Positions 1 through 5,296 of a stretch of 8,933 nucleotides of DNA are shown piece after piece (position 1 is the stretch's first letter; each line of letters opens with the position of its first letter). Location: the NCBI GenBank assembly GCA_041588495.1, contig JBFGWM010000110.1, positions 1 to 8,933 on the forward strand, written 5' to 3'. The DNA is from JBFGWM01 sp041588495. GTDB lineage: Bacteria > Pseudomonadota > Gammaproteobacteria > Pseudomonadales > JBFGWM01. Under the pieces are notes generated by a model. It did not search any database. It was not told the origin of the DNA and saw only the letters and a list, made by a program, of their open reading frames with translations. The position numbers and the translations under genes are program-made.

Positions 1-498
1 CACGGGGGTGCGAACGAGGCGGTGCTCAAGCAGCTTCGCGAAATCGAGTCGCCGAAGAACGTGGGTAAGTTCGTGAAGCGCGCGAAGGACAAGAACGATT
101 CTTTCCGCCTCATGGGCTTCGGGCACCGGGTGTACAAGAACTACGACCCGCGTGCGAAGGTCATGAAACAGACCTGCGACGAGGTGCTCGGCCAGCTCGA
201 CATGGGCGACGACCCGATGCTCAAGATCGCCAAGAGGCTCGAGCAGATCGCCCTCGAGGACGACTACTTCGTGAAACGCAGCCTGTATCCGAACGTCGAC
301 TTCTACTCGGGCATCATCCTCAAGGCCATCGGCATCCCCACCGAGATGTTCACGGTGATCTTCGCCCTGTCACGGACGGTCGGCTGGATCGCCCACTGGA
401 ACGAGATGATCAGCGGCACCTACCGCATCGGCCGTCCCCGCCAGCTGTACACGGGTGCGACGCAACGCGACTACACCCCGGTCAACAAGCGCAGCTGA
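1..498 (+). CDS. gltA: Citrate synthase (type I, hexameric-like), C-terminal part
   Basis: Partial gene: the reading frame is open from base 1 and gives the last 165 residues. Citrate synthase condenses oxaloacetate and acetyl-CoA to citrate at the entry of the TCA cycle in the cytoplasm. The fragment starts exactly at HGGANEAVL, whose His corresponds to E. coli GltA His264. It continues with GFGHRVYKNYDPRA (His at fragment residue 42, equivalent to His305) and PNVDFYSGI (Asp at fragment residue 100, equivalent to the catalytic Asp362). All three active-site residues are therefore present. The tail FALSRTVGWIAHWNEM and the C-terminal RPRQLYTG region are typical of the proteobacterial enzyme. 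The stop is TGA, followed 18 nt later by a strong terminator, so gltA is the last gene of its transcript. Identification is secure; the N-terminal two thirds lie outside the window. Confidence 0.97.
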   Translation, partial: HGGANEAVLKQLREIESPKNVGKFVKRAKDKNDSFRLMGFGHRVYKNYDPRAKVMKQTCDEVLGQLDMGDDPMLKIAKRLEQIALEDDYFVKRSLYPNVDFYSGIILKAIGIPTEMFTVIFALSRTVGWIAHWNEMISGTYRIGRPRQLYTGATQRDYTPVNKRS

Positions 499-516
499 TT
501 CCGACCCCTGACGACG

Positions 517-541
517 ACGGCGGCCCTCGGGCCGCCGTTTT
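517..541 (+). terminator. Intrinsic terminator of gltA
   Basis: A perfect inverted repeat, CGGCGGCCC-TC-GGGCCGCCG (518-537), is extended by one A-T pair and followed immediately by TTTTC and then ATTT. The GC-only stem with a tight loop and a U-tract is a textbook Rho-independent terminator. It separates gltA from the monooxygenase operon. Confidence 0.9.
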
Positions 542-582
542 CATTTGTGCCCTCCTGATCCGGAACGCCCCCCGCAAAATGT

Positions 583-605
583 TGACGGGTGCGTCATTTT
601 TTAAT
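583..605 (+). promoter_or_regulatory. 23-nt element with TGACG-N4-CGTCA inverted repeat (copy 1), putative operator/promoter
   Basis: Positions 583-596 read TGACGGGTGCGTCA, a 5+5 bp inverted repeat with a 4-nt spacer. A T-run ending in TTTAAT (600-605) follows. The whole 23-nt stretch recurs at 4144-4122 on the opposite strand with only two mismatches. TTTAAT matches a sigma70 -10 hexamer at 5 of 6 positions, and the inverted repeat would then fill the -35/-10 spacer, a common place for TetR-family operators. An alternative -35 (TTGACG, 582-587) has only a poor -10 (TAGCGT, 605-610) at 17 bp. It lies about 40 nt upstream of the monooxygenase ATG. That it is regulatory is inference; the repeat itself is seen directly. 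Confidence 0.55.
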
Positions 606-645
606 AGCGTGAAAATGACGACATCCGGAGGGAGTGGGAGCAACG

Positions 646-1947
646 ATGGGGAAGGACCAGCGCGTGTGCGTGATCGGCGCGGGGCCGTCCGGGATCACCG
701 CGGCCAAGAACGTGATCCAGGGCGGTATGGGCGATGGTCTCGTGGTCTTCGAAAAGAACGACCAGGTGGGCGGCAACTGGGTCTACAACGCCCGCACCGG
801 CCATTCCAGTGTCTACGAGACCACCCACATCATCAGCTCGAAGACCCTCTCCCAGTACGAAGACTTCCCGATGCCGGAGGACTACCCGCACTACCCCTCC
901 CACGACCAGTTGCGGCGCTACTTCCAGGCCTATGCCGATCACTTCGGGGTCACCGGGAAGATCCGCTTCAACACCGAGGTGCGCCACGTCGGGCGGGGGG
1001 CGGACGGGCGCTGGAAAGTCGAGTGGCGCGATGCCGGGGGCGGCGCGCATGTCGATCACTTCGACACACTGATGGTCTGCAACGGGCACCACTGGAACCC
1101 GCGCATGCCGGAATATCCCGGCCACTTCGATGGCGAGTTCATCCACTCCCACGACTTCAAGACCGCGGAACCGTTCCGCGGCAAGCGCGTCCTGGTGATC
1201 GGCGGCGGCAACTCGGCGGCCGACGTCGCCGTGGAGACCGCCCGGGTTTCGGCGCGCACCTGTATCAGTATGCGCCGCGGCTACTGGATCCTGCCCAAGT
1301 TCATGTTCGGTCGCCCCGGCGACGTGGTCTACGACCAGACCCGCTGGATTCCGAACTGGCTGCGGCAGTGGCTCCTGCAGGCCATGATTCTCCTGCTGCA
1401 GGGCAGCAACCAGCGGTACGGACTGCAGAAACCGGAATACGGGGTCCTGCAGGCACACCCGACGCTGAACTCGGAACTGCTATATTTCATCGGGCACGGC
1501 GAGATTCACCCGCGAACCGGCGTCGCACGACTGGACGGCAATACCGTCCACTTCACCGATGGCCGCGCCGAGGAATTCGACGTGATCATCGCCGCCACCG
1601 GTTACCGGACCACGTTCCCGTTTTTTGACCGGGACTTCATCGACTGGGAAGACGCCACCAGCATTCCCCTGTACCGGAAAATGATGCACGCCGAATACCG
1701 CAACCTGTATTTCATCGGCCTGTTCCAGCCCCTGGGCTGCATCTGGCCCATGGCCGACTTCCAGGCAAAACTCGCGGTCCGCGAGATGCTCGGCCGTTAC
1801 CAGCGTCCGGATGACCTCGCGGAACGGATTCGCCGCGAACTCGAGCATCCGCATTACCGGTTCATCAAGACGGCCCGGCACGCAGTGGAGGTCGATTACT
1901 CGCAGTTCCGCCGCGAACTCCTGGCCGAACTGGACAAGGCGGCCTGA
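646..1947 (+). CDS. Flavin-containing monooxygenase (class B, FMO-type)
   Basis: The 433-residue protein is a FAD- and NADPH-dependent monooxygenase that would insert one oxygen atom from O2 into a soft nucleophile or a ketone. An FAD Rossmann motif, GAGPSG, is at residues 11-16, with GGNW at 42-45. The FMO fingerprint FxGxxxHxxxF is at 161-171 (FDGEFIHSHDF), the NADPH Rossmann motif GGGNSAAD at 186-193 and ATGY at 317-320. The fingerprint ends in Phe rather than the Trp of classical Baeyer-Villiger enzymes, so it is FMO-like. The length fits bacterial FMOs. I chose ATG 646 because GGGAG (636-640) sits 5 nt upstream; an in-frame GTG at 634 has its GGAGG only 2 nt away. It is the first gene of an operon with a hydrolase and a TetR regulator. 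Oddity: the position where many FMOs have a catalytic Asn (TN-x-x-K) appears to be Ile63 here. The substrate is unknown. Confidence 0.93.
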   Translation: MGKDQRVCVIGAGPSGITAAKNVIQGGMGDGLVVFEKNDQVGGNWVYNARTGHSSVYETTHIISSKTLSQYEDFPMPEDYPHYPSHDQLRRYFQAYADHFGVTGKIRFNTEVRHVGRGADGRWKVEWRDAGGGAHVDHFDTLMVCNGHHWNPRMPEYPGHFDGEFIHSHDFKTAEPFRGKRVLVIGGGNSAADVAVETARVSARTCISMRRGYWILPKFMFGRPGDVVYDQTRWIPNWLRQWLLQAMILLLQGSNQRYGLQKPEYGVLQAHPTLNSELLYFIGHGEIHPRTGVARLDGNTVHFTDGRAEEFDVIIAATGYRTTFPFFDRDFIDWEDATSIPLYRKMMHAEYRNLYFIGLFQPLGCIWPMADFQAKLAVREMLGRYQRPDDLAERIRRELEHPHYRFIKTARHAVEVDYSQFRRELLAELDKAA

Positions 1948-1951
1948 CACC

Positions 1952-2746
1952 TTGACGGCCCCCGAAGCCGTTTTCGTTCACGGCATGTGGGGCGGCGCCC
2001 ACGTCTGGCGCCACATCGCGCCGGCTTTTGCCGAGGCGGGCTTCCACGTGCGACGCCCGACCCTGCGTCATCACGCCGTCCGGCCGGACCGGGATCCGCC
2101 CACCGCGATCGGCACCATCGGCCTGCAGGACTATGCGTCGGACCTCGAGGGCATGATCGGGGAACTGCCCGCCCCGCCGCTGCTGATCGGACATTCCATG
2201 GGCGCGCTGCTGGCCCAGATCGTCGCCACGCGCATACCGGTGCGCGGACTGATCCTGCTCAACCCCGCACCCTGCAGGGGCCTGCTGCCGATCTACCCGT
2301 CCGCCATGCCACTGGCCCTGCGCATCCTCCTGACCTGGAAGTTCTGGCAGAAACCCCACCGCCTGAACCTGGAGGAATCGCGGGAATATCTCTTCAACTG
2401 CCTGTCCGAGGAGGAGCAGCGTGCCGAACACGACCGCTGCGTCTGGGAATCCGGACGCGCCCTGTTCGAGATCGCCCTGTGGTTCCTCGACCGCGGACGG
2501 GCCAGCGCCATCGACCCGCAGCGGGTGCTGTGCCCGGTCATGGTGCTCGCGGGGCAGCAGGACTACCTGACGCCACCCGCGCTGTGCCGCAAGATCGCGG
2601 GACGCTACGGCAGCCAGGCCGAGTACTGGGAACTCCGCGATCACGCCCACTGGCTGCCGGGCGAACCCGGGACCGCGGAGGTGGCCCAGATGTGCCTCGA
2701 CTGGTCACGCCGCCACGGGATCCTGCAAAATGGGGCCGATGGCTGA
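1952..2746 (+). CDS. Alpha/beta-fold hydrolase, probable esterase/lipase-like
   Basis: The product is a soluble alpha/beta hydrolase of 264 residues. The oxyanion-hole strand motif FVHGMWGG is at residues 8-15. The nucleophile elbow GHSMG is at 80-84 (Ser82), the likely acid is Asp204 in GQQDYLTPP, and the likely catalytic His is His233 in HAHWL. No signal peptide is visible. The start is probably TTG 1952, 4 nt after the monooxygenase stop, with AAGG (1936-1939) as a weak, rather distant ribosome site. The first downstream ATG (1985) would remove the FVHG strand, and upstream in-frame codons read through the monooxygenase gene. The tight spacing implies co-transcription and translational coupling. 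In this context it could hydrolyse an ester or lactone formed by the monooxygenase, but that is inference; other ester, amide or epoxide substrates are possible. Confidence 0.88.
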   Translation: MTAPEAVFVHGMWGGAHVWRHIAPAFAEAGFHVRRPTLRHHAVRPDRDPPTAIGTIGLQDYASDLEGMIGELPAPPLLIGHSMGALLAQIVATRIPVRGLILLNPAPCRGLLPIYPSAMPLALRILLTWKFWQKPHRLNLEESREYLFNCLSEEEQRAEHDRCVWESGRALFEIALWFLDRGRASAIDPQRVLCPVMVLAGQQDYLTPPALCRKIAGRYGSQAEYWELRDHAHWLPGEPGTAEVAQMCLDWSRRHGILQNGADG

Positions 2747-3338
2747 CTCCTCCTCCGCGCCCGGCCTGCGGGAACGCAACAAGGAACAGAACCGGGAACG
2801 GATCCTCGACGCCGCGCGCCGCTGCTTCGTGGAACGCGGCTACGACGCGGTGACGGTGCGCGACATCATCCGTCTCACCGGGCTGGCCACCGGCACCTTT
2901 TACAATTACTACCCGGACAAGGAAGCCGTGTTCGCCGCCCTGGTCGAGGACTACGTGCGGGGCATCACCCGGGAACTCCACGAGATCCGCAGCAGCGCCA
3001 CGGACCTGCGCACCTTCGTGCACGACACCTACCTCACCGTGTTCAGCCGTTTCTGCGCGGAACCGGAACTGTTCCACCTGATCAGCCGTAACGAGCACTA
3101 CATCCGCGAACTCTACCTGGACAGCGTCCTGGGAATTTCCATCAGTTACCTCAAGGACGACATCCGCAGCGCCATCGACCGCGGCCTCATCGACGACACC
3201 GATGTCGACTGCCTCGCGGCTGCGTTCTACGGTGTCGGTTTCGAGATGACCCGGGTCCTGGTGCAACGGGAGGACCGCGATCCCGCGGCGGCCGCGGAAC
3301 TGGCATCGCGTATCTTCCTCCGCGGCGTCGGCCCCTGA
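2730..3338 (+). CDS. TetR/AcrR-family transcriptional regulator
   Basis: The 202-residue protein has the N-terminal TetR helix-turn-helix: RILDAARRCFVERGYDAVTV leads into the recognition segment GLATGTFYNYYPDKEAVF (about residues 50-70). The divergent all-helical C-terminal domain would bind a ligand and dimerise. Members of this family usually repress their own operon and neighbouring genes until a small molecule binds. The ATG overlaps the hydrolase end by 17 nt; a second in-frame ATG at 2739 overlaps by 8 nt and is equally possible. GGGA at 2717-2720 favours 2730. As the last gene of the monooxygenase-hydrolase operon it is the natural candidate to sense that pathway's substrate and to bind the inverted repeat at 583-596. 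The gene ends 6 nt before the stop of the convergent SRAP gene, with no terminator between them. Confidence 0.92.
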   Translation: MGPMADSSSAPGLRERNKEQNRERILDAARRCFVERGYDAVTVRDIIRLTGLATGTFYNYYPDKEAVFAALVEDYVRGITRELHEIRSSATDLRTFVHDTYLTVFSRFCAEPELFHLISRNEHYIRELYLDSVLGISISYLKDDIRSAIDRGLIDDTDVDCLAAAFYGVGFEMTRVLVQREDRDPAAAAELASRIFLRGVGP

Positions 3339-3344
3339 AGCCGG

Positions 3345-4034
3345 TCAGCCCGCCTGCGCGGCCGCGATGTGCCGCACCGCGCCCGCCGGCTCCAGCGCGG
3401 CCGGATCCTTGTTGCGCGCGTTGTTGATCTTCTCTGAAACGGGGCACACCTCGAGATCCTGGGCCAGGCACGGGCGCAGGAGCCCGAGCAGGCTCTCCGC
3501 TTCGGCGTCCGGATCGAGCCAGGTTTCCCACGCCGGCGCCGGCAGCATCACCGGCATGCGTGCATGGATGTCGCGAAACTGTGGGGCCGCGTCCGTGGTG
3601 ATGATCGCAAAGGAGTGCAGCACACGCCCACCGTGCTCCCAGCGTTCCCAGATTCCCGCGAAAGTCAGCGCCGCATCGTGCGCCCGGATCAGCAAGGGCA
3701 GCTTGCGCTCGCCACTGCGCTGCCACTCGATAAAGGAACTGGCCGGAACCAGGGCCCGACGCTTTCGGAACGGCTCGCGGAAAGCGCGACTCTCGTGCAC
3801 GGTCTCGGCGCGCGCGTTGAACATCGCGTAGCGACTGTCCGGTTTCGACGCCCACGATGGCACCAGCCACCAGCGCATCTCCTCGAGCACATGCCCGGAC
3901 CCGCCGTTCACGATCACCGGCGCATGCTCGGTCGGCGCGATATTCACACGACCGTGAATGCCGACGTCGATGTCCAGCTCCTTCAGCAATGCCCGCGTCG
4001 CCGGATCATCCACCAGGTTGTAACGACCACACAT
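3345..4034 (-). CDS. yedK: SRAP/HMCES-family abasic-site processing protein (YedK-like)
   Basis: The 229-residue protein belongs to the SRAP family (human HMCES, E. coli YedK), which recognises abasic sites in single-stranded DNA and crosslinks to them through Cys2, shielding them from cleavage. The sequence starts MCGRYNL, so removal of Met exposes the catalytic Cys. The other conserved residues are also present: Asn73 in FNARAET, Glu103 in FIEWQ and His157 in HARMPVML. The start must be ATG 4034, because the frame stays open to 4148 but any longer product would bury Cys2. GGGGGAAG lies 6 nt upstream of this ATG as ribosome site. The family is commonly SOS-linked in other bacteria, but I saw no CTGT-N8-ACAG LexA box here. 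It is divergent from a receiver gene and close to ung, which generates the abasic sites that this family binds. Confidence 0.95.
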   Translation of the reverse strand: MCGRYNLVDDPATRALLKELDIDVGIHGRVNIAPTEHAPVIVNGGSGHVLEEMRWWLVPSWASKPDSRYAMFNARAETVHESRAFREPFRKRRALVPASSFIEWQRSGERKLPLLIRAHDAALTFAGIWERWEHGGRVLHSFAIITTDAAPQFRDIHARMPVMLPAPAWETWLDPDAEAESLLGLLRPCLAQDLEVCPVSEKINNARNKDPAALEPAGAVRHIAAAQAG

Positions 4035-4113
4035 CTGGGCTTCCCCCGCCCGTTCCGGAAACCCGTCACGACCCACAAAAAAAGAACGTGCCGATAGTTC
4101 CCGTTGTCCAAAC

Positions 4114-4119
4114 ATTGTA
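4114..4119 (-). promoter_or_regulatory. Candidate -10 hexamer for the SRAP gene
   Basis: Read on the - strand this is TACAAT, 5 of 6 matches to the sigma70 -10 consensus. It is about 80 nt upstream of the SRAP ATG. No convincing -35 lies 16-18 bp upstream; the inverted repeat at 4131-4144 occupies that area. The implied leader contains a T7 tract (A7 on +, 4077-4083). Confidence 0.4.
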
Positions 4120-4123
4120 GAAT
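4118..4123 (+). promoter_or_regulatory. Candidate -10 hexamer for the first receiver gene
   Basis: TAGAAT, 5 of 6 matches to the -10 consensus, shares two bases with the opposing TACAAT. The -35 region (around 4095-4100, TAGTTC) is poor. Transcription would start near 4130, at the edge of the inverted repeat, about 48 nt before the ATG. Confidence 0.35.
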
Positions 4124-4144
4124 TAAAAATTGACGCCCCCGTCA
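4122..4144 (-). promoter_or_regulatory. 23-nt element with TGACG-N4-CGTCA inverted repeat (copy 2), putative operator
   Basis: On the - strand this matches the element at 583-605 in 21 of 23 positions. The palindrome TGACG-CCCC-CGTCA is at 4131-4144 (+ strand reading), and the T-rich TTTAAT part points toward the SRAP gene. It lies between two divergent genes, so a protein bound here could control both. Confidence 0.55.
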
Positions 4145-4177
4145 CCACAGCCCGCCAAGAAATCGCAATCCACCACG

Positions 4178-4651
4178 ATGAATCCGAATCTCGTCCGTAC
4201 CAAGGCTTTGCGCATCCTGCTCGTCGACGACGACGACGAGGACCGCAGCCTGCTGACCTCGGCCCTGCTCAAGGCCGGCGTGTGCAACGAGATTTTCCAG
4301 GTCCGGGACGGCCAGGAATGCCTGGATTTTCTGCGCGGCGAAGGTGGGTACGCGGCAGCTGACATCCGCCACCCCATGCCGGACATCATCCTGATGGACT
4401 TCGTCATGCCGCGCATGGACGGCATTCGCGCGGTCCGTGCCATTCGCGAGAATCCCGCGCTACGCCACATCCCGATCATCATGATCTCGGGAATCGAGGA
4501 CAACGATAAGGTTCATGCCGCCTACGCCGAAGGCGCCAATTCCTTTCTCGTCAAGCCCGGCGACTACGACCAACTGCTTAAAATGGCAACCAGTCTGCAG
4601 GAATACTGGTCACGCACTGTGCGCCTGAATCGATACGCCGATACCCTCTGA
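4178..4651 (+). CDS. Stand-alone response regulator receiver (CheY/Rcp1-like), first copy
   Basis: The protein has 157 residues, essentially one receiver domain with no output domain. The acidic cluster is DDDDED at residues 17-22, the phosphoacceptor is Asp74 in IILMDFVMPRMDG, the switch residue is Ser104 in MISG, and the conserved Lys126 is in FLVKP. The long loop between strands beta2 and beta3 resembles Rcp1-type partners of phytochrome-like histidine kinases. I preferred ATG 4178; the frame extends to a TTG at 4130, but that lies inside the putative operator and adds a low-complexity Pro/Ser/Thr stretch. No strong Shine-Dalgarno precedes the ATG. No histidine kinase is encoded nearby, so the input and the target protein are unknown. 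It is a clear paralogue of the next gene, sharing the pattern LLxSALLKA and the PDIIL strand. Confidence 0.92.
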   Translation: MNPNLVRTKALRILLVDDDDEDRSLLTSALLKAGVCNEIFQVRDGQECLDFLRGEGGYAAADIRHPMPDIILMDFVMPRMDGIRAVRAIRENPALRHIPIIMISGIEDNDKVHAAYAEGANSFLVKPGDYDQLLKMATSLQEYWSRTVRLNRYADTL

Positions 4652-4823
4652 CCACCTTCCCCCCGTCTTCGCCGCAGTTGGCGGAGCGGACCGTTGACAT
4701 CCGATCATTGCAAAATCGCGAAATAAGGCCTAAATTAAATTATACGATTGGATAATTATGAGTTAATGATTCTATTTTGACCCTGCATGCCACGGGGTCA
4801 GACGGGGCGGACGAGGATCGGCC
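4652..4823. other. AT-rich spacer between the two receiver genes
   Basis: This 172-nt gap is strikingly AT-rich between about 4711 and 4778, unlike the surrounding GC-rich genes. It holds a 7-bp hairpin CTTCGCC-GCAGTT-GGCGGAG with one G-T wobble (4667-4686) but no following T-tract. It also has a TTGACA (4694-4699) without a -10 at usual spacing, several -10-like hexamers (TATACG 4741, GATAAT 4751), and an inverted repeat TGACCC-N11-GGGTCA (4778-4800). The second receiver gene therefore probably has its own promoter, but I cannot assign it. Confidence 0.5.
4778..4800. repeat. Inverted repeat TGACCC-N11-GGGTCA upstream of the second receiver gene
   Basis: A perfect 6+6 bp inverted repeat with an 11-nt spacer, located 23 nt upstream of the ATG at 4824 and just after the AT-rich promoter-like stretch. 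It could be an operator or a 5' UTR hairpin. Confidence 0.4.
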
Positions 4824-5273
4824 ATGAGCATCGAACTCGAATCACTGAATATCAAGCTGCGGGAGATTCGATCCCTGCGCATCCTGGTGGTCGAGGACGA
4901 CGAGGACGAGAGCGCCATGCTGGCCTCGGCCCTGCTCAAGGCCTCCCTGTTCAACAAGGTGTTTTGTGTACCCAACGGCGCCGCCTGCCTGCAGTACCTG
5001 TTGCGGGAGGGCATCTATGCCGATTACGAGGCCTTTCCGATTCCGGACATCATCCTGCTCGACCTGAACATGCCGGTGATGGGCGGGCTCGAAACCCTGC
5101 AAAAGATTCGCGAACACGCTGAACTGCGCGACATCCCGGTCATCGTGCTGAGCGGTAGCGAAAGTGGCGAGGACATCACCGCGTCCTACGCGGCCGGCGC
5201 CGCCTCCTACCTGGTGAAGCCACGGCTCTACGAGGGGCTGATCGAGATGGCCGCGCAACTGAACCGGTACTAG
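4824..5273 (+). CDS. Stand-alone response regulator receiver (CheY/Rcp1-like), second copy
   Basis: The 149-residue protein is a single receiver domain. The acidic cluster is EDDEDE at residues 24-29, the phosphoacceptor is Asp80 in IILLDLNMPVMGG, the switch residue is Ser110 in VLSG, and Lys132 is in YLVKP. All residues needed for phosphotransfer are present, so it should be functional. GAGGA (4813-4817) lies 6 nt before the ATG and fixes the start. The similarity to the upstream receiver, such as ASALLKA followed by a short variable stretch and then xVFCVPNG versus EIFQVRDG, indicates an old tandem duplication that has diverged. It has no DNA-binding or enzymatic output domain, so it must act by protein contact. 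It ends 23 nt from the stop of the convergent ung gene. The cognate kinase is not in the window. Confidence 0.93.
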   Translation: MSIELESLNIKLREIRSLRILVVEDDEDESAMLASALLKASLFNKVFCVPNGAACLQYLLREGIYADYEAFPIPDIILLDLNMPVMGGLETLQKIREHAELRDIPVIVLSGSESGEDITASYAAGAASYLVKPRLYEGLIEMAAQLNRY

Positions 5274-5296
5274 TCGGAAACCGTGCGCCTTGCGAG

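Noticed and set aside
583..602. The TGACG-N4-CGTCA hairpin plus T-run read as an intrinsic terminator
   Set aside because: The stem is only 5 bp and a strong gltA terminator lies just upstream; the second copy precedes a gene rather than following one. Attenuation is not fully excluded.
579..1628. A 349-codon + strand frame starting at TTG 579, overlapping the monooxygenase in another frame
   Set aside because: The translation is Arg/Pro/Gly-rich low-complexity sequence, typical of an out-of-frame shadow in GC-rich DNA.
601..3266. Long - strand open frames opposite the monooxygenase, hydrolase and first TetR genes (601-1458, 1865-2650, 2538-3266)
   Set aside because: They lie antisense to genes with full family motifs and show no recognisable motifs; high GC content makes such shadow frames common.
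4035..4148. N-terminal extension of the SRAP protein to 4148
   Set aside because: SRAP chemistry needs Cys at position 2, which only ATG 4034 gives; the extension also runs through the predicted promoter and operator.
4667..4686. Hairpin CTTCGCC-GCAGTT-GGCGGAG after the first receiver gene as a terminator
   Set aside because: No T-tract follows on either strand, so it is not a canonical intrinsic terminator.
4694..4699. Perfect TTGACA as -35 of the second receiver gene
   Set aside because: No acceptable -10 hexamer lies 15-19 bp downstream, and it is 125 nt from the ATG.
4741..4749. TATACGATT, also found at 6222-6230 upstream of the second TetR gene
   Set aside because: A 9-base match in AT-rich promoter-like DNA is short and the flanks differ; most likely chance or shared -10-like character.
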